In this document: piece after piece, positions 55,018 to 64,000 of the stretch
Layout of the letters: each line of letters begins with the position of its first letter
Position numbering within the stretch: the stretch's first letter is position 1
Source of the DNA: Amphibalanus amphitrite
Taxonomy: Eukaryota > Arthropoda > Thecostraca > Balanomorpha > Balanidae
Direction of reading: 5' to 3'
DNA length: 64,000 bases
NCBI RefSeq assembly: GCF_019059575.1
Contig: NW_024881573.1
Coordinates: forward strand, 821,001 to 885,000
Made by a program: the position numbers and the translations under genes
Notes under the pieces: generated by a model
The model's database searches: none
Told to the model about the DNA's origin: nothing
What the model saw: only the letters and a program-made list of their open reading frames with translations

Positions 55018-55796
55018 CTAAACAATGCTTTATGCTACAGCCGAGTCTGCAACTCAACCTGGTCGTTACTCAGCATTGTCGTCATCACAGAGGTTCAAAT
55101 CGATCAGCTGACAGGCTGAACACGTACCTATAGGGTACTCGTATATAGGAAGACGTCCAAAAACTGTTGGCCATAGTATCTGTAGTGGGATCTACGTTCC
55201 ATGCTGGTCAGGCATTTTGCAAAATGCCTAGTCATTTTGCAAAATGGCTAGCCATTTTGAAAAAAGCCTGGTTGCGTTCAGTCATTTTTCAAACAGCCGT
55301 CTTTTTGTAAAATGCCTAGGCATTTTACAAAATGACTGATTTTCTAAAGTGCCTGCAACATATATATATATATCGCAGCTTACCGCGTGTTGCTACTGGC
55401 CAAGGAGCCGAGTTAGAAACCTGGGTATATGTACTACACGTTTTTGCGTTAGCTTTTGACCATTGGGCAAAACATTTGTACACATTCGGCATATAGATGG
55501 CGCTACAAATGGGCACAAAGAATCACGATTGTGCAAAACTGTTCGGCGATCCTCCTCTACATCTCGACATTGAGTGAATGGTTCAACATTGTGCAAAACA
55601 AATCGTCAATGGTCGGAAACTATTCGTCATTGAGCAGCCGGAAATTCATGATTGGCCAAAACCGTCTATCCGTCTATGGAAATTTCAGCATTCAGAAAAA
55701 CAGATCAGCAATGTTCGAAACAAATGACAACGTGCACTGGCGGCCGCAGGGGGTATGGAGCAGGTCATGGGGCCCAATCCTTGACATGTCCCTCAT
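55018..55796. repeat. Palindromic and degenerate tandem repeats
   Basis: At 55,200-55,345 there are about five ATTTTGCAAAATG-type palindromic units. At 55,440-55,720 there are diverged units of roughly 27 bp built on CATTGNGCAAAAC. Related wording appears at 57,290-57,500. No gene. Confidence 0.5.
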
Positions 55797-57599
55797 TTAA
55801 CCCGCGCCCCGCTGGGCTATTCAGCCATACGCGCCCTGCTGGGGGGCAGATTCTGCCCCCCCCTGTCTAACTTCCGAACCGATGGTCGTAGAAAGACGGC
55901 GAAAACGGCAATCGAAAGCTCTCAACAAGGCGGATCTAAAGAGCCCAATTGTTTTTGCTTAAGTAGGTCAGAGGTCAGGTCAAGGTCAGGTCAAGGGTAC
56001 AAAATGCAAGTTTCTACAGTATCGGTCTTGCACCGTAGTTGCCGAAGAATGGAATGAGACTGATTGCCCAAAACGTGTTCTTAGACTACCAAGACAATAT
56101 TTGTTACATACAATGTCATTCAAAGGTCAAGGTCAGGTCAGGTCAGGTCAGGTCACCAAAAACAAAATATAGAAAAGGGCATGTGCAACACATGTTTTAT
56201 GGGTCATTTTACTCATAGAATTCAATAGGCACACTCAATAAGTGATATGGACCACCTCTGGATGAATTTCAGGGCGAGGTCAGGTCAAGGTCAGGTCAAG
56301 TGAGGTCAAAGTTTGAAGTTGGTTGTTAAGGCCTAAAAAGGTGTCTATCTGATGCAGTTTTTCACGGCGAATCGAATGGTGCTATTTTTGTTTTCGTACG
56401 AGGTCTAGAACTTTAAAAAAAAAACATTTAAAAAATTGTGTGTCGTGACGTCATAAAATTTTGAATAACTCCCACATTTTTGAACCGATTCTTCTAAAAA
56501 TTGGTATGTAGGTGCACATAGACTACTTCTCTGACACATATTCCGTTTTTTTTTATACACTCAAAATTTTGGATTTGATAATTATTTTCCCAAAACAGTC
56601 AGTTTTTTTTAGAAAAAAAAACTGACTCATTCTGACTCATTCAACGCTCATTCTAAGTCAGGTGAACGGTATTGCCCTGGGGCTCTAAATTAGATAGGCC
56701 TCATGAGTTGGCGAAACCTTGCCCTCATGAGGGAGTTCCAGGATACCAAGGCGACCGTCATGGCAGATGTGCATGGTGTTCGTCAGCTTCCGCCATGAGG
56801 ACAGTTTGTTTATTCGATGTGCCAATAAAGAAATTGTCTTTGAATAGGTGAATTAATTAAAAAAAAAATGTTATGAAGTGTCCAACGACCAACGTAGGCG
56901 TTCTAGGCTGGAATTGTATGGCGCATTGACGGAAATGACTTCAATGCATGCATTTCACACATTGAATTCAGCTGTATGTGTAGCATTGCAAGCAAAACAT
57001 TGCAAGCAAAAACAAAAAACCCGAGGGAGCACATTGTATTTTTTTTCTTGTTGACTAAATGACGTCAAAGGTAATTTTAAGCCAAAAATGTCGGCGGCAT
57101 TGATTGGCATTGCTCGCCGGTAAGATACACGTACTGCATGGCTTGGCTGACAATTTTCGTACTGTTCCATTTAGAAAGAAGCTATAAAGAACGGCTGACT
57201 TATTGCTTAGAAATGCCCATAATCCTCACGCTAAGTGGTGAATGGTCGAGGTGGGTTTAATCCATTTGAAAAAACAGCCTGGATATCCATTTATTCTGTT
57301 TTGAACATTGCTGAAGTGATATCACCAAATGCCGAGGAGTCTTGCTTATTGCCGAAGTCATGGTGAAGTGTCAAACTGTTTTGCAGATCGCTCATTTCAG
57401 TGTTCAATCTGTTTTGTCGAATGGCTGAAATGAAACACACGACGCCGGAATAGTTGTGCTCAATGGCGATTGTCGAAATGGCTCCTCAAACAGTTATGGC
57501 CAATGGTTGAATTCAATTGCAAAAAGGTGTATTAGCCCACGGCCCCGAACAGGACGCGGAAATCCAGGGTCTCTAACGGGGTACAGGACGCAGGTTAGC
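55797..57599 (+). mobile_element. TTAA-type element, family D-like, decayed
   Basis: It starts TTAACCCGCGCCCCGCTGG, with hairpin GGGCAG/CTGCCC at 55,852-55,872 and an interior resembling family D (GAGGTCTAGAA, GTGACGTCATAAA, ATTGGTATGTA blocks). A right end resembling C/D (ACGCGGAAATCCAGG, then GGACGCAGGTTAG) is at 57,553-57,597. Between 56,640 and 57,540 the sequence is different, including CAATAAAGAAATTG at about 56,823 that looks like a retroelement tail. It is either one composite element or two. Confidence 0.45.
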
Positions 57600-57627
57600 C
57601 TGTTGAAAACATCTCTCTCGCTCTGAC

Positions 57628-57753
57628 CTGTTTGAGCAGTCTCTCTCGTTCCTGCTCAGGAGTCTCGCGGGCGTTTTGTTCGTCCAGCAGCTCGGCTCTC
57701 TTGGCCTCCATGTAGCTCAGCTTGTCGTAATGTGTGGCCGCCTCTTGCTTCAG
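57628..57753 (-). CDS. Coding exon of an IFT74-like coiled-coil protein
   Basis: On the minus strand the acceptor TTGTGGCAG is followed by 126 bp encoding 42 residues in phase 0 (LKQEAATHYDKLSYMEAKRA through ERERLLKQ), then donor GTCAGA. Splicing to the exon at 54,368-54,469 keeps the frame, with no stop in any of the 76 joined codons. The peptide is Glu/Lys/Leu rich, a typical coiled coil. It resembles the middle of IFT74. Codon use is GC-rich (CTG, GAG, GCC), unlike the surrounding transposons. Further exons must lie outside the window or be unrecognised. Confidence 0.72.
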
Positions 57754-57771
57754 CTGCCACAAGGAATGCGT

Positions 57772-59490
57772 CGGCTCAACAGCACAGCACAGTACTACAG
57801 CGGCTCAACAGCACAGCATAGTACTAAAGCGGCTCAACAGCACAGCATAGTACTACAGCGGCTCAACAGCACAGCATAGTACTACAGCGGCGCAACAACA
57901 CAGCATAGTACTACAGCGGCTCAACAACACAGCATAGTACTACAGCGGCGCAACAGCACAGCATAGCACTACAGCGGCGCAACAACACAGCATAGTACTA
58001 CAGCGGTGCAACAGCACAGCATAGTACTACAGCGGCTCAACAGCACAGCATAGTACTACAGCGGCGCAACAGCACAGCATAGTACTACAGCGGCGCAACA
58101 GCACAGCATAGTACTACAGCGGCGCAACAGCACAGCATAGTACTACAGCGGCTCAACAGCACACCATAGTACTACAGCGGCTCAACAGCACACAATAGTA
58201 CTACAGCGGCGCAACAACACAGCATAGTACTACAGCGGCGCAACAACACAGCATAGTACTACAGCGGCTCAACAGCACAGCATAGTACTACAGCGGCTCA
58301 ACAGCACAGCATAGTACTACAGCGGCTCAACAGCACAGCATAGTACTACAGCGGCGCAACAACACAGCATAGTACTACAGCGGCTCAACAGCACACCATA
58401 GTACTACAGCGGCTCAACAGCACACCATAGTACTACAGCGGCGCAACAACACAGCATAGTACTACAGCGGCTCAACAGCACACCATAGTACTACAGCGGC
58501 TCAACAGCACACCATAGTACTACAGCGGCGCAACAACACAGCATAGTACTACAGCGGCTCAACAGCACACCATAGTACTACAGCGGCTCAACAGCACACC
58601 ATAGTACTACAGCGGCGCAACAACACAGCATAGTACTACAGCGGCGCAACAACACAGCATAGTACTACAGCGGCTCAACAGCACAGCATAGTACTACAGC
58701 GGCTCAACAGCACAGCATAGTACTACAGCGGCTCAACAGCACAGCATAGTACTACAGCGGCGCAACAACACAGCATAGTACTACAGCGGCTCAACAGCAC
58801 ACCATAGTACTACAGCGGCGCAACAACACAGCATAGTACTACAGCGGCTCAACAGCACAGCATAGTACTAAAGCGGCTCAACAGCACAGCATAGTACTAC
58901 AGCGGCTCAACAGCACACCATAGTACTACAGCGGCGCAACAGCACAGCATAGTACTACAGCGGCTCAACAGCACACCATAGTACTACAGCGGCTCAACAG
59001 CACACCATAGTACTACAGCGGCTCAACAGCACAGCATAGTACTAAAGCGGCTCAACAGCACAGCATAGTACTACAGCGGCTCAACAGCACACCATAGTAC
59101 TACAGCGGCGCAACAGCACAGCATAGTACTACAGCGGCGCAACAACACAGCATAGTACTACAGCGGCGCAACAGCACAGCATAGTACTACAGCGGCTCAA
59201 CAGCACAGCATAGTACTACAGCGGCTCAACAACACAGCATAGTACTACAGCGGCTCAACAGCACAGCATAGTACTACAGCGGCTCAACAACACAGCATAG
59301 TACTACAGCGGCTCAACAGCACAGCATAGTACTACAGCGGCGCAACAGCACAGCATAGTACTACAGCGGCGCAACAACACAGCATAGTACTACAGCGGCG
59401 CAACAGCACAGCATAGTACTCAACAGCACAGCATAGTACTACAGCGGCTCAACAACACAGCATAGTACTACAACGGCTTACAGCACAGTA
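57772..59490. repeat. 29-bp minisatellite, about 58 copies
   Basis: Units read CGGCTCAACAGCACAGC followed by ATAGTACTACAG, with alternative bases at a few fixed positions: CTC/CGC, CAGC/CAAC, CACAG/CACAC, TACAG/TAAAG. Each holds the palindrome TAGTACTA. A three-unit higher-order pattern (two CACACC-type, one CGC/CAAC-type; 87 bp) repeats three times in about 58,380-58,640. One unit near 59,415 has lost 8 bp. The array begins 19 bp upstream of the exon on the minus strand, so it fills the adjoining intron end. Confidence 0.92.
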
Positions 59491-59538
59491 TGCATGAAGA
59501 GAAGGTCTATTTAAAAAGTCCCCAGCACCAGTGGGCGC

Positions 59539-59686
59539 CAGTAGTGGCGGAACACCTTCAATTAAGGGGGACACTGCCGACTTTTGGTCCCATTCTTTCC
59601 ATACAACGCCCATAGGGCTAATGTTAAAATGCCTAAATCAAAGGGGGGCACGGTGCCCCGGTGCCCTCCCCGTTCCGCCGCCTATG
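59539..59686. mobile_element. Short hAT MITE
   Basis: 148 bp with ends CAGTAGTGGCGGAAC and GTTCCGCCGCCTATG and a perfect 8-bp duplication GTGGGCGC (59,531-59,538 and 59,687-59,694). No coding capacity. Confidence 0.85.
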
Positions 59687-59814
59687 GTGGGCGCTGCCTC
59701 AGCTGAGCCGAACCCCCGTCTGCCTGTCCCATATCGCGCCGGTATCAGGTCAGGTAGGGTCAGGACCGCTCGGTCCGGCCCGCGGGCGGTGGACGGGCGG
59801 CCGGTAAAGGCCGA

Positions 59815-62091
59815 GCTACACTATGCGTGATCGTCCAGGAAATTACGTGCGTGATCTACGAGTTTGCGGGTTTTGCAGAAAATCGGCACGCGGATGAAGT
59901 TCAGCTGATAGGAAATACCAGGGTCGGCTACACTGGGGTCACGCAGATTCAGTCAAGGAAATCCCGGACGTTCAGTACAGGAAATGCCGGATAGTCCGGA
60001 CGGTCAGGATGTTCCGTACCGATATAAATTTCAGAGCTCCGAACTTTTTACCAGAATCTGCATGCTTGCGTGACATGAGACAGCTCTGGGCGCACTTGGT
60101 GGCGCACCGTCTCAACACAAGTGACGTAATATTTATTGTGATTTAATTTTACATGTTGTCGGATCTATATTATGATTTATAACATGTCTGTACGACGTGC
60201 ATCCGTGTGTCATGTCTTATGTGTCTTATTGCGCCTGAAAGGCGCCGCGCATCGACGTGAAATTTGGCATGTCGAATCTGTGGGTTGATGTGACCTCTGT
60301 ATTAAAATTTGGGACGGATTGGCCCAGGGGTGCGCCGTCGGCACGTGCAAATGGGCGCTCTTGCAAGCGGCGCCAAAGAGTTAAGTGCGTAGCACTTTTG
60401 CGCCAATTGCTTATGTAATTTATGAATTTTATGTTGTTGCAGTGTGAATAAATGCTCTCTCTCTCTCTCTCTCTCTCATAGGCTTAACACTAGTGTTAAG
60501 CCCAGCTGGGTCGGCGAGCCTATAAGCCTCGCCGACCCAGCTGGGTCGGCGAGGCCGGTGGTCGGCCGAAAATCGGGCCGATACGGCTAGCCTTCCGGCT
60601 TGATATCTCGGCAACGGGTGGTCGGAGCGAGAAGCGGTTGCCACCAATGGGTAGAGGAGAGATGGAACTAGCGTATCGATATGGGTTCATAGTATAGCAC
60701 GCGCCACGTGCAAGACAGCACCCCCGGTTGTAAAAAAATGACCGATTTCGTGCATTGTGACGGGAAAATGGATGCCGCTGGAAAACAGTTTGACGGAATG
60801 AAATCGGTGTGGTACAATTTTACAGACAAATGTACGTGTAATGATAGGAAATCAAATAAAAAGTGATGATCCGTATTCCGTACCATTTCCTTAATAATGA
60901 AACATTAATTGGAAAATTTGATTCGCGCGGAGCGCGATATCCTTTACAACATCAAAACGTATTGAAAACGCTGACCAATGGCTATGAAACCTACATATTC
61001 GGAAAGAGCATTCTTTTCTGACCAATATCCACCCAAAATATTATCGAAAAGTCAATAAACTTTTGTGAAAATGACTCAAACAGACGACCGTGTTTTGTTA
61101 ACGTTACAGGTATTTTTCGACAAAATCCGATCGATGGCTTATGGCCGGCAGGTCATACAACTTTTGACAAATAGCTATCAAAGCATGGGCTGCAATGCAC
61201 CGCCCGCGAAGGGGAATTCCAAACAGTGAAAATAAGCGCCTACCGGTAAACAGCACATTATTGTACTAGGAATAACTCAGCTACTACTGGGCCGATTGCG
61301 CTGAAACTTGGACTGTGGGTGGAGGGGGCACTCACCTGGCGATGCATGGTCATGTGTGACAGGTAGGGTGGATCGATTGCACGTGCGCACGTGAGGGGTC
61401 CACTTATACATCTCAAGAACGGCTGGGCCGATTTCGCTCAAATTTTGTACACCGTTAGGAACAATTTAGAATGGTGGCTGGCACAAGTCATCTAGAGTCT
61501 CAGTTAGCGCGTGCGCACGTGCAGTGGGCCGCTTTTATATCTCAAGAACAGCTGGGCCGATTGCGCTTAAATTTAGTACGTTACTTTAATCGAGTATGAG
61601 AAGGGTAACTATGTGTAGGTTATTAGTAAGTTAGGGTATGGGTAGGGTAGGGTAGGGTAGGGTGGGTTTGAGTTCGATAAAGGCAAACCATGAGAAAGGC
61701 TCTAACAACCCGCAACCAGCACCAGCATAACATGCCGTTCAAACAAATATCCAACTCTGACAAAATAAGACAAATAAAAATAATAAGTTCCCACACCCAA
61801 AACTAATTCCCCATCAAATGCATCTATCAAAACGCACAGTTATAGCGCAAAATATGCCATCTAGTATTGACATATTATTAACAAAATGGGCATTTTAGTC
61901 ATAAAATAAATATATTGAAAGGCAAAATTATTTGTTTATTGAGATTGCACTCATTATTTGCATGCCTACGTTAGCATATGATAATTCACTGAAATTCTGG
62001 AAAAACGCAGAAACCAATATCAAGGAAGTCTCGCAATCACGGATCTGCAGATTACGCACGTAATTTCCTGGACGGTCACGTATAGTGTAGC
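59815..62091. mobile_element. 2.3-kb element with ~45-bp terminal inverted repeats
   Basis: The left end GCTACACTATGCGTGATCG and the following CCAGGAAATTACGTGCGT recur inverted at 62,046-62,091. Subterminal copies of related words (GGCTACACTGGGGTCACGC and GGAAATCCCGGACG) lie at 59,925-60,000. The interior includes a CT microsatellite (about 60,451-60,477), a palindromic CTGGGTCGGCGAGG cluster (60,500-60,560), two or three diverged copies of a GGCTGGGCCGATTTCGCT block (61,280-61,590) and a TAGGG run (about 61,636-61,662). No transposase or target duplication was recognised. Confidence 0.6.
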
Positions 62092-62863
62092 TTAACCTTA
62101 ACGCTTTCCGCCAGCCAGCTGTAGAATTCAACAACCAAGACGGCCATCGCTCAGCGCAGCGAAACCGGTGTTAAAGAATGGTAGTAGATGTTCATGGCCA
62201 CAATGATTATGAGATAGTCATTGTTAGCCCTTGCCCCACAGGAATGCTTAGACTCTCACGCCCTGTTGAAGGGGAAATGGGGATTGAGCATCATACTTAT
62301 AACTCAGCTTTGGGCATTTAAGTGGTATTCGAAGTAGCGTGAAAAAGGAGCAAAAAGAAGAAAAATACTTCAGCCAATTTTAGATCGGGTCAGAGCCAGA
62401 GCCCCAGAGGTCATGTCACCAGAGGTCATCGATGGTAAAATTTTGCTTGGACAGGGTGCGTTGCGCGCACCGGCGCATTGGGTTTCCAATTTCCATGGAA
62501 ACATCAACAGACTCGGAAGCTCGCTTGGAAGCTCGCAACGCTAGCGTGGAGCCGAATTCATATCAACCGCCGCAACAATGCAGCAGCGCAGCGCAGCGTG
62601 CTGCAGCACGGGACCGTGAAACGCCGCCCAGGGCTGTCCATGTGTCAGGGCAATCCAACTCACGTGATGGGCTCGGCCCCAGCGGAGCATGAGGTCCAGG
62701 ACTCCCGCCCAGGCCCCCCATCTCCCCCTAATTCCTGTCATCCTTCCCATAGGCGTAGGAACAGGGGGGCCGGGGGGCCATCCCCCACTTTCGGAGGTGG
62801 GGGGGGGGGGCACTGGCCAGCAATGTTAACTGCCCCCCCCCCCACTTTTTGCTGACTTAACCG
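62092..62863. other. Unassigned, no gene supported
   Basis: Two overlapping ORFs at 62,432-62,855 lack any recognised domain. A CATAGGCGTAGGAACAGGG segment at about 62,749 followed by G- and C-runs looks like a hAT end without a partner. Confidence 0.35.
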
Positions 62864-63895
62864 GTAACCCTATTAGTGGCAGGCTCCTGACTACCCCTAT
62901 TAGTGGCAGGGGGGGCTGTTTACGACCCCCCCCCTGATATCTCGAGATCTAACGGGCCGATTTTCAAAATTCAAACGGCATTCGATTTCGCTCAACGTGA
63001 TCTACATTTCTAAAAAATAAAAATTAAAAAATGTCAATAGGGGGTAGAGGGGGGTAAAAACGGGCAAATTGCAGATACATTTTAGACTGTTTATCACGGC
63101 CAGGTTTCTGAACCAATCTTAACGCAACTTATGCCGAGTTAATTATGTTGAATTTTGAGGTCACAGGTCGGGTCAAGGTCAGGTCAAACACCTGAAATCG
63201 GGCTTTCAGTAGCATGGACTTCAGGACTTCGCAATGGGCACCTCTCGTCATAAACTCTGTCAAAACGGTAAACAATCCATCATATAAGGCCTACAAGAGT
63301 GTCAGCTCCATGTAGAGGTCAGTCGAGCATAGGTCAGGGTCAAGGTCAGGTCAACCGGGTAGGCACATTTCCCCGAAAATCAAAACTGATATTCGCAGCC
63401 TGTGACACATGTTTTATGGGTAATTTGGGGCGTAGAACACGATGGTGACATTCATTTTATCATATGTGCAAGTGTTTGGCTCAAAAAGTTCAATTTAAGA
63501 AATGCATGTATCATGGTCGTGAAGTAGTCACGAAAAATTGCCAAGGTTCAGTTCAAGATTTTGGAAAACGCGGAATGATAATCAACAATCGAAGATAGCC
63601 ATTTGATTGTTCATGCTATTGGCAGTCTAATGGCGTTTACGGCATGTCTGTATGTCTATTCTGCGATTTTATATGATTTTTTGAACATATGCCGTTTTTG
63701 GTCGAAAACTCAAAAATCATGACGTCACTAAAACTTTATATCTCAAAAATTTTCCAACCGATTTTTTTGAAACTTTGTCACAATAAACTTCAATCAATTC
63801 CCTACAGGTACCCAAAATTCGGATTTATGCTATGGCCCGGCGAAAAAAGTGGGGGCGTTTAACGCCCCCCCCCCCCCCAGCAACTCGCGGGTTAA
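62864..63895 (-). mobile_element. Chimeric TTAA-type element (family F left end, family B right end)
   Basis: The left 270 bp is the inverted right end of family F (CCCTATTAGTGGCAGG twice, then the block matching 7,265-7,530). From about 63,140 it is family B inverted, ending CAGCAACTCGCGGGTTAA at 63,895. The left TTAA is now GTAA. The family B part lacks the last ~160 bp of one end, so the element is a fusion of two families. Confidence 0.7.
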
Positions 63896-64000
63896 AGTTA
63901 AAGTATCTTGCGCGACTGAGAGTTGATCGGTCTTCAAACTACTGACCAAAAACGAGGTGATTAGTAGCAAGTGCTGGTGACTGTACCAATAAGCCAATGG
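63896..64000. other. Window edge, unassigned
   Basis: About 100 bp following the last TTAA. Nothing recognised. Confidence 0.3.

Larger units (their letters stand above)
54470..57627 (-). other. Intron of the IFT74-like gene, filled with transposons
   Basis: A 3,158-bp phase-0 intron with GT (GTCAGA) at 57,627 and AG at 54,470. It contains a TTAA MITE 52 bp from the acceptor, palindromic repeats, a degenerate CAAAAC-type tandem repeat and a family D-like element ending about 30 bp from the donor. Confidence 0.7.

Noticed and set aside
57772..59490. CRISPR-like array
   Set aside because: Units are directly tandem without unique spacers, the genome is eukaryotic and there are no cas genes.
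61636..61662. Telomere-like TAGGG run
   Set aside because: Only a few units of a 5-bp word inside a TIR element; not a chromosome end.
62432..62855. Overlapping ORFs as a host gene
   Set aside because: No recognised domain, splice pattern or codon bias, and they end in G/C-run transposon sequence.

Overview
The window looks like a stretch of metazoan nuclear genome, probably an invertebrate. It carries a BEL/Pao LTR retrotransposon (a group known only from animals), a Penelope-like element with a GIY-YIG endonuclease, several hAT-type DNA transposons, and two spliced coiled-coil exons on the minus strand that resemble the ciliary protein IFT74. I cannot name the species. No bacterial operon, phage or CRISPR array is present. 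Nearly all of the 64 kb is transposon sequence, and almost every short ORF is chance or debris.

Layout. 1-5,640: GGTCA-rich TTAA-type elements, a long-inverted-repeat element (3,251-4,700) with a TA-flanked MITE inside it, and a hAT MITE (5,163-5,422). 5,640-10,915: a degenerate ~21-bp minisatellite interrupted by a chain of TTAA-flanked elements that share their TTAA junctions. 10,916-13,215: a diverged TTAA element between palindrome-rich repeats. 13,216-38,725: one Penelope-like element (an inverted partial copy, a terminal repeat, the ORF, a terminal repeat) split by three insertions. These are a 505-bp TTAA MITE, a 16.65-kb block (16,249-32,902) and a 3.8-kb hAT element (33,218-36,994). 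The 16.65-kb block holds a decayed DEAD-box helicase pseudogene and a Harbinger-like element (20,193-30,254). Inside the latter is a hAT element (20,960-29,983) that has a second copy of itself inserted in the opposite orientation (23,243-27,469), each with a perfect 8-bp target duplication. 38,981-41,743: more TTAA-type pieces. 41,744-49,701: a BEL/Pao element with two 764-bp LTRs and a CTCCC duplication, inserted into a TTAA element. 50,312-53,839: three TTAA elements in tandem, the last two exactly 1,197 bp each. 54,368-57,753: two phase-0 exons of a minus-strand gene around a transposon-filled intron. 57,772-59,490: a ~58-copy 29-bp minisatellite. 59,539-63,895: a hAT MITE, a 2.3-kb TIR element and a chimeric TTAA element.

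The most striking signal is a group of TTAA-flanked non-autonomous elements. They have piggyBac-like CCC...GGG ends and a subterminal poly-G/poly-C hairpin whose core sequence differs between families while its base pairing is kept. Many carry a second GC-rich palindrome, and their interiors are dense in GGTCA/TGACC pentamers. They insert into one another at TTAA and form chains with shared junctions. I found no transposase for them in the window.

Host coding content is limited to the two exons. The helicase-like sequence is broken. The Penelope and BEL/Pao coding regions are all interrupted, so no complete working transposon protein is visible.
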